From Unio delphinus (taxonomy: Eukaryota > Mollusca > Bivalvia > Unionida > Unionidae), in NCBI GenBank assembly GCA_029339505.1, contig JAQISU010000118.1:4267501-4331500 (forward strand): DNA of 64,000 nt, in the 5' to 3' direction. This document shows, one piece after another, positions 23,101 to 33,223 of this stretch. The notes beneath the pieces were generated by a model. It was not told the origin of the DNA, did no database searches, and worked only from the letters and a program-made list of their open reading frames with translations. Numbering within the stretch: position 1 is the first letter of the stretch; each line of letters opens with the position of its first letter. Made by a program: the position numbers and the translations under genes.

Positions 23101-23790
23101 ACAGGAGATGAGAGATGGGTTAATAAATGAACTGCCTATGGTACAGTGCACATGAGAGCAGAGACAACACATGGACGGGAGATGAGAGATGGGTTAATAA
23201 ATGAACTGCCTATGGTACAGTGCACAGGAGAGGAGAGACAACACATGGACAGGATATGACAGATGTGTTAATAAATGAACTGCCTATGGTACAGTGCACA
23301 GGAGAGGAGAGACAACACATGGACAGGATATGACAGATGGGTTAATAAATGAACTGCCTATGGTACAGTGCACATGAGAGCAGAGACAACACATGGACGG
23401 GAGATGAGAGATGGGTTAATAAATGAACTGCCTATGGTACAGTGCACAGGAGAGGGGAGACAACACATGGTCGGGAGATGACGGATGGGTTAATAAATGA
23501 ACTGCCTATGGTACAGTGCACAGGAGAGGACAGACAACACATGGACAGGATATGACAGATGGGTTAATAAATGAACTGCCTATGGTACAGTGCACAGGAG
23601 AGGAGAGACAACACATGGACAGGATATGACAGATGGGTTAATAAATGAACTGCCTATGGTACAGTGCACAGGAGAGGAGAGACAACACATGGACAGGATA
23701 TGACAGATGGGTTAATAAATGAACTGCCTATGGTACAGTGCACAGGAGAGGAGAGACAAAACATGGACAGGAGATGACAGATAGTTAATA
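20180..23790. repeat. 74-bp satellite-like array, about 49 copies
   Basis: Tandem copies of a 74-bp unit that includes TGAACTGCCTATGGTACAGT and GACAACACATGGACAGGA. Three monomer flavours recur: CACAGGAGAGGAG with ACAGGATATGAC; CACATGAAAGCAG with GATGGGAGATGAT, often with TATCGTACAG; and CACATGAGAGCAG with GACGGGAGATGAG. A 70-bp short junction (GTTAATATGAAC instead of GTTAATAAATGAAC) repeatedly precedes the CATGA-type monomers. Open frames in it are by-products of the repeat. Confidence 0.95.
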
Positions 23791-23811
23791 ACGCATTAAC
23801 GCATATAATAA

Positions 23812-23918
<107 letters not shown>

Positions 23919-24083
23919 TGGGTGGGTGTGTATTCTAGATATGAATTCGTTTGTGTAGTTATGTTGACAAATATTCTATAATGTGCATTTTAAATTATTT
24001 TGTGTTTTGTTTTCGTCGAGAGTGAGAAGAAAACCAAAAGCATTTTGCACGCAGTTAAAGTATTCAAATAGTATACATGCGAG

Positions 24084-24086
<3 letters not shown>

Positions 24087-24135
<49 letters not shown>
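24087..24135. repeat. (ATT)n microsatellite next to a splice donor
   Basis: About 16 copies of ATT. On the minus strand this run begins 17 bases inside intron 2, immediately after the GTATGA donor of exon 2. Confidence 0.95.
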
Positions 24136-24152
24136 GGTTACAGTGATCATAC

Positions 24153-24320
24153 CGTTGAGTCCTAAAAGAACAGTTATCACTATCAATTCAGTTCTCTCCA
24201 GTGATGATGAATTGCAGCATCTTCGCTTGGTAAATATAACGGCAGCGATACAACACAATCCACAGGCAGCTGTGGTAAGGGAGGCAATTGCTGTCCATTT
24301 GTCCACAAAGGAAACTTTTT
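24153..24320 (-). CDS. Exon 2 of four-TM claudin-like host gene
   Basis: 168 bp, phase 1 at both ends. Acceptor CTCGTTTCAG ends at 24321; donor G|GTATGA starts at 24152. It encodes residues 84-139: a short loop (VDKWTA), TM2 (about 93-113, with CGLCC) and, after a basic cysteine pair (KRRCC) and a polar stretch, the first half of TM3 (ELIVITVLLGLN). The match of phase with both neighbours and the continuity of TM3 across the next junction are the main support. Confidence 0.6.
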
Positions 24321-24739
24321 CTGAAACGAGTGAGTTGATTACATCAGAGAGAGAAGGGGGGGGGGGTATATTTTTAGGTGCCGGAATATAACATTATACA
24401 TGTGTCGCTTTTGTTTCCGTTGTTGACTGTCTCGGATGAAAGTTAGTGCGGTTTCATATCTTACTTTCTGCGGAGTTGTCCTTCAAGGAATATGAATAAC
24501 CGTATCATTTCATTTTTAATTACGACATTAAAAATCAAATTATGTACAAATCCTATAACGTATGTAGTTTTAGTGACTATGAAACTGTTCAAAGATATTT
24601 TTGAATAAGTTTATTTCATTAGGGACATAAATCGCCATGTTAAACATAGACCACGTTGTCATCATTTTCATTTCCTTCCCTATTGGACTGGTTGCTTAAG
24701 GCATTGTTCGGCACTATATGGCAAGAACTGTGCTGATGT

Positions 24740-24818
24740 GTACATACATACATACATACGTACATACATACATACATACATACATACATACATACATACA
24801 TACATACATACATACATA
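24740..24818. repeat. (TACA)n microsatellite
   Basis: About 19 tandem CATA/TACA units; open frames across it are low-complexity artefacts. Confidence 0.95.
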
Positions 24819-25012
24819 CACGTAAATAAACACGAAACGATACAAAAGGAAGAAAAAGTAAGCATACATATATATTCTTTTGTGACAGATAATACTAATT
24901 CGCAAGAAATCTGTACATTAAAATAACATACATAGTAAGAAAATTATTTTCTACGAATAGCTCTCTGCTAAAGTCGATAAGACATCCATCGGTCTCATGT
25001 GTGAGCACCAAA

Positions 25013-25015
<3 letters not shown>

Positions 25016-25097
<82 letters not shown>
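25016..25097. repeat. (AT)n microsatellite
   Basis: Uninterrupted AT run of about 80 bp. The stretch 24400-25440 around it holds nothing else I can name. Confidence 0.95.
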
Positions 25098-25101
<4 letters not shown>

Positions 25102-25439
25102 TTAACATTCTTTAATTTGCGTTCTAGCAGAGATATGGACGACATATAAACACTATTAAAGAAAAGGGACAACTCCCTTGCATCCCTTGCCTAGCCAAGG
25201 TGTCTGAGGTTAAATTAATGATCAGGGCTGTTATAAACTTAAAACGCATCGATTGCAAGACTTCAACTTCATGAGTATCTCCTCAATTTCATATCAAAGT
25301 GTGGCTCAGTCTAAGCAACTTTAATCTATTGCATTTTTTTCGAACGTGACAAACATATTCTTATCGTTTGGGACATCATCGTCGCCATGGGTGCCCTTTA
25401 CCCTTATAAAGCCACTGGTTTACCGTTTCCCAAATTCTT

Positions 25440-25650
25440 TTTAAAGAGTCCTTAGGCATGCGTGATTTTGTAGGAGTTAGAGTTAGTGTACATGTCAAGT
25501 CCTGACACTAACATCTTAACACTGTTCACCAAGTGAGGCAGCTGCTGGTACTACTTTTAGAAGTCTTTGGTATGACTCGTCCGGCGTTTGAACCCGCAAA
25601 ATCCCGCAACAGAGACTGACACACTAACCACTTAGACCACCGTACAAGAA
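25440..25650 (-). mobile_element. tRNA-headed SINE fragment
   Basis: On the minus strand, 25590-25645 reads like a tRNA: GGTGGTCTAAGTGGTTAG (A-box region) and GCGGGTTCAAACGCC (B box GGTTCAA). Pol III promoters of tRNA-derived SINEs look like this. It is not a functional tRNA because the acceptor and anticodon stems do not pair. Body and end are not clearly defined. Confidence 0.5.
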
Positions 25651-26459
25651 TACAAAGTACGGAATACTAATTATTAGAAAAGGACATATCAATTTAAAGA
25701 TTATGCCATAAAATCTTTACTTTAGTCAGATAAACTCTATAAAATCCAAGTCCAAAAGTATTCACTGATGCTGTTATTCGTTGCTGAAGTGCAGATTATA
25801 ATAATGTGAAAGATAATAAAATATCAATTAAAGATTAATATACTTTAAATGTGAACATCTACTGTCAATGAACCGACAATTAACTAAATACCTGAGACAC
25901 CTTTGTTTGGGGAGTTTATGCGGTTAGGAAATAGTGTAGTCACTGGCAAATACCATAAAAAGTGTTATGGATAATTTGATATTAACCTACAATAGTTCAC
26001 AACGGCATATACACCGAAAATGCGATTCAGTTTTTATATTAAAGTTATTTTGCTAATCGATTAACGATAAATAATGAATAAGAAATGTAAGTAATAATAC
26101 GTATTGTACTGTCATCACGATATTTCATAGCAGCCTTGTCGATGTACATTTTATGACTTGTCGGAGTAAGTATTACACTAATAAACAATACTGTACATGC
26201 GCGACGTGTACTTTGCTACTCAGCGCGTAATTTTCACATGTCGGCTTAGTGATGTGATTGCGCTGGGTGAATGAATAAAAAATAAAAGCCATACTTTTTC
26301 TATTGAAAGTAAGTACTGAATGTAAATACCTATGAACTATTTAAATGGCAGTGCTTTTCGTTGATTTGAAGAACAATTTGAAGTTAATGCATATAATGCG
26401 AACTGGTTCAATCTCTACAACAGGCATTTATATGAGTCTTCTTCATTTGTTGTCTCAGT

Positions 26460-26650
26460 TTAGTTGTTGCACACTATATAATAAAGAATGTTTGGGGTTG
26501 GGGGTTGGTGGTGTTGACTCAATTCAGCGCGTGATAGGTTGTAATCAGTATATGATAGGTTATACATGGTGCACAATTATTTTTAGTGGAGAAATAACAC
26601 GAGAAAACTTTGGGAAGAACCACCGACCACGGGAAAGCTACAGACAGTCA
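26460..26650 (-). mobile_element. SINE body fragment
   Basis: Contains GAAGAACCACCGACCACGGG followed by AAAGCTA, close to the sequence at the left edge of element C (GTAAGAACCACTGACCCACG, AGAAGCTA). The two are probably copies of the same SINE body. No tRNA-like head is visible here. The flanks 25650-26460 and 26800-27660 show no genes. Confidence 0.45.
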
Positions 26651-26734
26651 TTTTGTCACGTTTGCTATCACTTAAACATATTTACAAAATGATGTCATGA
26701 AGCTATGCATATATAATTAGAACATGACTATTTT

Positions 26735-26738
<4 letters not shown>

Positions 26739-26796
<58 letters not shown>
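26739..26796. repeat. (GA)n microsatellite
   Basis: Pure GA run of about 58 bp. Confidence 0.95.
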
Positions 26797-26798
<2 letters not shown>

Positions 26799-27669
26799 AA
26801 TATTACTCCTTTCACACTGAAAGCTAGTAACCTCTCTCCTTCAATCCTCAACTTTTCCCAGTCAATAATAATTTTTGTGCAAAAGATAAACCATTCGAAA
26901 CTCTTTTGACTATCAATATTGCTTAATGTTCATTTAAATTATAGAAGAAAAAAAAAAGATATTTACATTATTGTTTCTAAAAGCTAGAAGATCAAAAAAT
27001 AATTTGTGTATTATTTTAGGTAATGTGTCTATATTATTATGAAACAAGAGCAGTAAATAAGTGATGAAATGGATTGAAAACAATACTGAGAGTTAAGTGT
27101 ATTGTACGTATGTCGATTACATATGAAATTAAACGTACCAACAGGCAAAACTGATGAAAGCATAGGACACAGATAAAAAAATTTAAATCATAACCGTTTC
27201 TAATGAAACTGAAAGAATAATTTTTCAGAATTCCACAAACGATCCATATCTCCTTGTATTATACGTAAACATTTTCGATGTATGTTTTAAATACAAACAC
27301 CAACCAAACTTCAACAACGCGTTGAAAGGAAACAAGACTACGGTCTTATAGGCAGCAAAGCTTGCTTGAATATCTACGTATAAGTAAAATACCAGTATAA
27401 AGCAAGACCTGCCGAATTATAGCACCGTTGAGACTAACAGTTTTCGAAATAGTGACTTTTCTAGGTATGATCGTTTTGACAAATGTCTATGCATGGTTTG
27501 AAAATAAATTGGCTAATGTGGCTTATGTTAATGATTATATTTCTTGTCCATAGCCGCTCCCTCTCCCCCGAACTTTCACCCTAATCGCAAAGTTTGTACT
27601 CGCTGTACAAGATCTAAAACATCAGGGTATGTCACTGAATGAATCTGTCTTATATAAGAAGTGAGGCCA

Positions 27670-27850
27670 AGCAACAAGAAGGGTGGACAGACCGAAACTA
27701 TTTCAGGCAGACGAGACTAGAGAGAGAGAGAGAGGGGTGTGTGTGTGTGAATAGACGTTTTCACACAAAAGTAAGGCCTCTACGGAGAGTGAGAGTAAAT
27801 AGACCAAGTTTTAAAACCTATGCAGAGACCGAAACTATTTCAGACAAACT
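27670..27850 (+). repeat. Left terminal inverted repeat of element B
   Basis: Matches the complement of 32163-32352, including GACCGAAACTATTTCAGGCA near the tip, a GA/GT-rich tract in the middle and a second GACCGAAACTATTTCAGACA near the inner end. A 3-bp CAA insertion distinguishes its tip from the right one. Confidence 0.88.
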
Positions 27851-27922
27851 AACAAAATGACAGTTTTGGTATCAATTAATGTTTTTTAGGTAAAATTCTT
27901 TAAGGATTTTCATCTTAAGATT

Positions 27923-28790
27923 TTACATACAGACTAATTTATACAGTCTCATTCCTTAAGTCAATCAAATTGTTGGACTGGTCAGTGAGTTTAAAATTAA
28001 TTCTCGTTAATGAATCATTATGACATCGCATATACACTGAATTTATTGGCTCCTCAATAATTAAAAATCCGGGTGGAGCCGTTGGTGCAAATGAATATAA
28101 AATATATCCCTGCTGGGCTTGATTTGATCTTTAGAGATTTATTTGGTAACTTCCATCAATAGTATCACATACTAGATTTATTAACATTATCAGGAGCAAT
28201 ATGCCTACCACCACCGTCTGGGTCATTATTATATTTGAGGATAGTTGCTTGTGGCTGTGGTATTTTTTTTCCATGCGGCGAGTATTTGTGGGAAGTACTC
28301 GTCGATGAGATCATTGAGCGATTGTTTTAGTTCAGGTACATTTTACCCTGGGAGTTTAAATGTTGAAATATCCTCTACACGAATTGTATTCTTCTTTGCA
28401 AATTCTATTTTATTATTCTCATATTCGGTATCTAATACAACTTGAATAAGCCGCATGTTAAATAGTTCCATATCATATGTGAATTGATTTAGTATTTCCA
28501 TATATTTGATAATTGAGGTTTTCAATGATAAATCGATAATATGTTCTTGCAAACTCTGTCGTAATTTATTTAGATACTCTTTATGGCTTTTATAAAGAGA
28601 ATGTAAAAGTCCGAGATAGCCGGATTCACTGCTAAAAAAAAAACCACCCCCTCTATCTCCAAAAACCAATTCCCATTATTGTAATTAACAGCATTTGTTA
28701 AAAATTGCATATAAATAAATATGAATGATTATAAGGGGGATATCATGATATGATTTATTGTCTGTGACATAATCAGATTTTTTGGGTTCG
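27923..28790 (-). pseudogene. Spike/penton-like protein, truncated (element B)
   Basis: Corresponds to the middle and C-terminal parts of the genes at 17773-19200 and 33222-34566: a helical segment with LNKLRQSLQEHI and a block VEDISTFKLPG, then the C-terminal domain in other frames ending near 27923. The N-terminal domain is cut off at the deletion junction at about 28790. Frameshifted in several places. Confidence 0.65.
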
Positions 28791-28825
28791 TGTATATTTT
28801 TAGTTGATCATGATATAGGGCTGAG
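28785..28825. other. Deletion junction 1 in element B
   Basis: Sequence matching the spike-like gene (up to a block near ATAATCAGATTTTTTGGGTT) changes within a few tens of bases to the protease C-terminus (ACATTTAATACTTCTAG). The coiled-coil gene, membrane gene and spike N-terminus that lie between them in A and C are missing. Confidence 0.65.
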
Positions 28826-29151
28826 TACATTTAATACTTCTAGGCCGCATATTGGTGGGTCGATCATTTTCTGTGTTGGTAGCGTGGAATACCAGCGAGG
28901 ATTTTTAACTGATGTATATAACGCATAAATTCTTTAGGTGGCGCTAACCCATATGAATCAAAATAAATAATTGCACGCGGATCAATCGCGTATGCAACCC
29001 AGTGAGTTCCAGGTCCGGTGCTGTTATTGAGATTAATGATACCGGTTTCAACGCTGTATGGTTGTTGTGGTAATTGTTCTCGCATAAAAACATCTCTTAA
29101 GTTTTTCATCCCTAATTTTTTAGCAGCATCGAGTAAATCAAAATTTGACAT
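28826..29151 (-). pseudogene. Adenain-type protease, truncated (element B)
   Basis: Starts MSNFDLLDAAKK at 29151. His in GTHWVAYAID and Asp in IYFDSYG are present in one frame (28864-29151); the Cys region (DPPICG-like) follows in another frame and the C-terminus is lost at the junction. The short deletion after the Asp region resembles the one in A, but here it shifts the frame. Confidence 0.75.
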
Positions 29152-29171
29152 AAGAACCTTCGGTTCTGGAG

Positions 29172-29627
29172 TTAGCAAACTGTCCCTGGTAGTCTCAGGC
29201 CGTTTCCGCTGTACCATGAATGCGAAGTTCCTGGTAGTCTTAGACCCTTTCCTGATCGGTTCTTTTTTTTTTTGTATCCCTGTCCTATTATCTTCTTTAG
29301 AAGAGAGTTCGCACCAAAACCAGCGGCACCAAAAAGAACACTAGTAGCGAGCGCCGGAATTGCAGCGAGAAGTGGAAATAAACCACCAGATTTTATCATG
29401 TCTTCTTTCATCGCGGATGCAGAGAGAGTGACCTGAACACCTTTTTTATCTTTGATAGCATCATTGAAATGCTTAATTTGACGAGCTGTCAATGACAGTT
29501 TATTTTGACCACCAGACATCCGAATGTGTTTTAGCGATATCATAGTTCCACATTTTTTAGCTGAATCCGATTGCAATTTTTAAATTTGACCTGGAGTCAT
29601 AGTAACACTAACGTGACTATATATCAT
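29172..29627 (-). pseudogene. pX-like protein, element B copy
   Basis: Starts MIYSHVSVTMTPGQ at 29627 and is stopped at codon 16 (TAA). The rest (29172-29576) is open: QIKHFNDAIKDKKGVQ, a hydrophobic LLAAIPALATS segment and the basic GYKKKKNRSGKGL tail ending at TAA/TGA before the protease. The order and short spacing to the protease match A. Confidence 0.7.
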
Positions 29628-29683
29628 TTTATTTAATATAAGATTGATCTAATTGTCTACACATTTACATGTTTTTGAAAATA

Positions 29684-29912
29684 TTACATGTTTTTTAATG
29701 GCGCATCAACTACCCTCATTCGTTCACCAACACCTTCGAGTAGCATTGATTTGTCACTGAGAATGACAGCAACTACTCTGTAACCACCAGCAGAAGGATC
29801 GATTACACGAGCTCGGAAATGTATGTCAACAACGGATTGTTTCGTTAAATCAAGATGTTCCAACGAAAAGTAATAAAACGGATATAGTTTTCTAAGATCT
29901 AACTGTGATATT
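29684..29912 (-). pseudogene. Capsid protein C-terminal fragment (element B)
   Basis: Encodes the end of the capsid protein: a beta-rich block equivalent to LTRQSVVDIHFRA, then ILSDKSMLLEGVG and a short tail with stop at 29684-29686. The upstream 85% of the gene is missing at deletion junction 2. Confidence 0.7.
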
Positions 29913-29920
29913 TACCACAG
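29908..29920. other. Deletion junction 2 in element B
   Basis: The capsid gene (GTGATATTT) joins the integrase-helicase spacer (ATTTACC...AGACAGAAAA), both of which are recognisable in element A. The bases ATTT could come from either side, so this looks like a microhomology-mediated deletion of roughly 9 kb. Confidence 0.7.
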
Positions 29921-29998
29921 ACAGAAAAGATAATAGTGTTGGTCATGTCAGAGATAATGTGATGTTGACTTCTCTTGAGTGTAACAGACGCAGAGGTG

Positions 29999-30953
29999 CT
30001 AGTTAAGACCACGCGGCGGTAATTGAGTATCTTCGGGTATCACAAGTAATTGTTCACTTGCAAATCCGCGCTGAGGAGCAGTTGAATCTAATCTATAGAT
30101 TGCAGGTCTACCCGTGATCTTGTTATGTTAGATATTTTATGTATAGTGACACTCCAAATAGGACCAGTAGCTCTTTTTTACCGCCTTCCAGTTCTTCTGG
30201 TTCATATAAATATCTCACAGTGACCTTGCCGAGTATTCGTTGTTTTGAAAAATCATTTTGTGGTTTTTGTACACGTATATACTTTTTTTTGATGGCGTTA
30301 ATAGGTTTCATATTAATTGTTCGAGTAATTTCATTATTTAGCGCGGTAATTACACCTGGTAATCTCTTGACCCATTCACGAGATCGTGTATCCTGGATAA
30401 ATTCCTTGCGTATTGATATCCAAATAACCACTCAGCAAGTGTCCGATTAAATCGTTCAACAATTGCCTGATCGCGATTTTGTGCAGTATGTCCTCGTCTG
30501 ATGGTGACATTATGATGCTTCATTGTTGATAACACTACACCCTGAAATTCCTTGCCAGGATCAACCTGCCATAGATTTGGCCACTACAGAGGACCTCGTC
30601 GATAATCTTTTCAAACGCAGAAGTTACTTCAGTTGATGACTTTGTCTTTAATGGTTCAGCTTATTTGTATCGACTCGCAACATCAACTACGGTTATCGCA
30701 TACTTGTATGTTTGTTTATTAACAGTACCATGCGGCAGAAATAATATACCAGCCTGATGAACTTCATTAGGGACGCTGACATCAAAATGTGAGAAGTTAA
30801 TTTGTTTAGGCGGTGGTAGATAAGTCAGCCATATCGCCTGTTTGGATAACCAATCCGCCGCGGTGGTATTTTCACTTTTGCGGCGTTAGCGAGTTTATCG
30901 ATTGCTGATTTACCTCGCCAGTATCCTCTTGGTGAATAATAAACAGATTCCAT
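29999..30953 (-). pseudogene. DDE integrase, element B copy
   Basis: Start ATG at 30951-30953 and stop TAG at 29999-30001 match the A and C genes. The frame shifts several times; segments 30350-30535 and 30123-30431 still read as integrase (for example RRGHTAQNRDQAIVERFNRT with the catalytic Glu). It cannot encode a full protein, so B would depend on integrase from another copy. Confidence 0.85.
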
Positions 30954-30961
30954 GCTGTTAT

Positions 30962-31468
30962 TATTTACCAGCGCCCAGCATTAATTTACTTTTCATCGCC
31001 GATTTTATCAACCACGAAGCTAATTTTTCTTTGAAGGATTGATCAGTGATAGAATGTAACGCATGAACCAATTTCACATCTGCGATATGTCTGTGTTGCA
31101 GATTGCTGCTTTTATAAGCAACATCATGAGCATGACACGCCTTATCAATAGCGTTTATTGGATATTCGCCGGGTCGGGGTTGGTCTTGATCATCGAGTCG
31201 GATATCGAGTCTGGTTCCAGGTCAACAATAACTATACCCTGGAAGGTGTTTTTCTCCTGGATATTTTGCCCATGGAGTCTCGGGAAGTTTTGCTAGTTTG
31301 GCTGCAATATCACCTCCTCGCTTTTTTAAGTCCTTAGAAACAAATCTAATTTTTTGTACCACATTGTACAGACGTACCAGCAAGTGCTGATCTGTTATTG
31401 CTTGTTGTAATTGTTGTCAAGTCAGTTGTGCTAGTACGCTTCTTACATTTCACACAATATAGATCCAT
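30962..31468 (-). pseudogene. Zinc-ribbon/PLA2-domain protein, element B copy
   Basis: Starts MDLYCVKCKKRT-like at 31468, with the CxxC pair intact. The calcium-loop motif is interrupted by a TGA in place of its first Gly codon, and the HDVAY dyad follows. An additional stop occurs earlier, near the second cysteine pair. Ends 9 bp before the integrase start. Confidence 0.72.
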
Positions 31469-31485
31469 AATTTATTTATTATAAC
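31469..31485. promoter_or_regulatory. 17-bp divergent promoter gap (element B)
   Basis: AATTTATTTATTATAAC separates the divergent PLA2 and ATPase starts; the same AT-rich word is seen in A and C. Confidence 0.4.
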
Positions 31486-32150
31486 ATGAAATTAATTGAT
31501 TTTTCAGCGAGAAAAACACAAGAACCCGTTAAGCATCATGCAGCGCAACCAAATTATATTCGCATGATTATAATTGGACCATCTGGAAGTGGCAAGACAC
31601 AGTTGTTACTTAATTTGATAACGAGATGGATGAAATGGGATAAACTATATTTGGTAGCCCCAAGTGTAGACGATCAGCGATGTGACGAGGTGTTAAAAGA
31701 TTTTAACGAGAAAGCAAAATCGGAAATTGATGAGGCTATTATTGAATTTATAACCGATATTGAAGAAGCACCGAGTGTTGATTCTCTTGATGGAAATATT
31801 AACAATTTAGTCGTATATGATGATATGATGCTGGATAAACAAGCAAACACTGCCAGGATATTTTCCAGAGGTAGGCATAAAAATACTACTATGATATATG
31901 TTACTCAGAGATATACACAAATACCAAAAGAGATCAGGGATAACACTGTAATATTCTTCCTATATTTAATGGAGTTGACACACATACGCTACGAAATATT
32001 CACCAGACCTGGTGCATTGGAGATATAGATTATAATCTCTTTAGAAATTTCTTTAGTCACGTTAAGTCGGTCCCACATGGATTTGTAACGATAAATTTGC
32101 ATGACCCTAGATCAAGATATCGTATCGGACTTGATAAAATATTCGGTTAA
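31486..32150 (+). pseudogene. Packaging ATPase, element B copy
   Basis: Starts MKLIDFSARKT. The P-loop GPSGSGKTQLL and the Walker B-like NNLVVYDD are intact and 180 residues are open. One inserted base near 31955 shifts the frame before the last 40 residues, which continue in the next frame to TAA at 32148-32150. Least damaged gene of element B. Confidence 0.85.
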
Positions 32151-32162
32151 AGCCAAACAGTT

Positions 32163-32352
32163 TTGGTTTGTCTGAAATAGTTTCGGTCTCCATATAGGTT
32201 TGAAAACTTGGTCTATTTACTCTCCCTCCATAGAGGCCTTATTTTTCTGTGAAAACTTGTCTATTCACCCCCCCTCCCCCCCCCCCCCCTCTCTCTCTCT
32301 CTCTCTAGTCTCGTCTGCCTGAAATAGTTTTGGTCTGTCCACCCTTCTTGCT
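32163..32352 (-). repeat. Right terminal inverted repeat of element B
   Basis: Complement of 27670-27850. Its central tract has become poly-C followed by (CT)n (about 32270-32308), where the left copy has GA/GT repeats, so this part is mutating by slippage. Confidence 0.88.
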
Positions 32353-32824
32353 GGCCACAACCCTGCTTAATAACCCCTGATATTTATTTTTAAATTAAAA
32401 GCAAGCAATTTTCTATTTTCTGATCGAGCATTCAAATGAATAACTTCAATCGCGTTTAGATAATAGGAACGTTAACATAGGTTATCTAGAATTCTTGCCT
32501 ACAAGCATTTAGTTATTTGGCCATTAAAATTTACTCTTTTTCATGGCGCAAAGACTTCAGATTAGGCGAATGTCGGCGCACGTGTCAAGTACACTATTTT
32601 AACTTCGAGTTCTCTTGTGACATTTTCTGGGTCTTCATCACACAGATCAGCCTAATTCAATACTTTCTTTTTTAATTAATCTGTTCCAGTGTGTTACATG
32701 CATTGAGTAAGTAAAATATATTTCTGAGTGTGAACTGATTGGAGGGAGGATTAAACTTTAAATTAGGATCGAAATTTGTCTCGGTACTTGGATGTTAGGT
32801 GTTTTAGTTGTTATTGATGTTGTT

Positions 32825-32939
32825 GTATAGTTTAACGACATTTTGCAGCACAAGATAGGCGATACATGGAGGTCAGTATAAATGATGGAGTAAGAACCTA
32901 GGAAAACCCCGGTAAGAACCACTGACCCACGAGAAGCTA
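32825..32939 (-). mobile_element. SINE body interrupted by element C (left part)
   Basis: Contains GGTAAGAACCACTGACCCAC, the body of the SINE whose tRNA-like head appears to resume at 47801, on the other side of element C. Ends in the 6-bp target site AAGCTA. Confidence 0.45.
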
Positions 32940-33189
32940 AGCAGCAGAGGGGGCGAATCGGACGTCTCTAATTGGGGTAGATTTTAAGCAAAACATTTTT
33001 TAAGTCTCCTTTTGCTAAATGGAGCCTTAACGATTTTAAAGCCCTATTTGTCAAATTAGGGGTTTCTCAAATCCTCTTGGGTTTAAGTACCTTGCCAATA
33101 GAGCCTTCTTGAAAGCGTAGAAAAAAGCGTCGATTCGGTAAATTCCTCGAAGACGCCATTGTCGCCGCATCTTCTGCTATGGTGTTAAC
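32940..33189 (+). repeat. Left terminal inverted repeat of element C
   Basis: 250 bp, matching the complement of 47551-47800 with few differences; tip AGCAGCAGAGGGGG, inner end at the GTTAAC site. It contains no ACCGAAACTATTTC iterons. Confidence 0.93.
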
Positions 33190-33223
33190 AATGAAAATCA
33201 TTGTTGAAATTCGAAGAATTTTC
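33187..33223. terminator. Two hairpins at the end of the spike-like gene (C)
   Basis: AACAATGA-AAA-TCATTGTT at 33187-33205, directly followed by GAAATTC-GAA-GAATTTTC at 33206-33223, which overlaps the stop codon of the spike-like gene. Confidence 0.5.

Larger units (their letters stand above)
27670..32352 (-). mobile_element. Element B: internally deleted Polinton, 4.7 kb
   Basis: Ends begin AG and finish CT, with inverted repeats of about 185 bp and a 5-bp target duplication GGCCA (27665-27669 and 32353-32357). It keeps, from left to right, pieces of the spike-like gene, protease, pX-like gene and capsid C-terminus, then integrase, PLA2 and ATPase. The polymerase, helicase, HNH, zinc-ribbon, pVI-like and most capsid sequences, as well as the coiled-coil and membrane genes, are gone. 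The terminal repeat shares the ACCGAAACTATTTC iterons with element A, so B is a deletion derivative of the A family. Confidence 0.88.

Noticed and set aside
25590..25645. Functional tRNA gene
   Set aside because: A and B box-like sequences are present but the stems do not pair; it fits a tRNA-derived SINE head.
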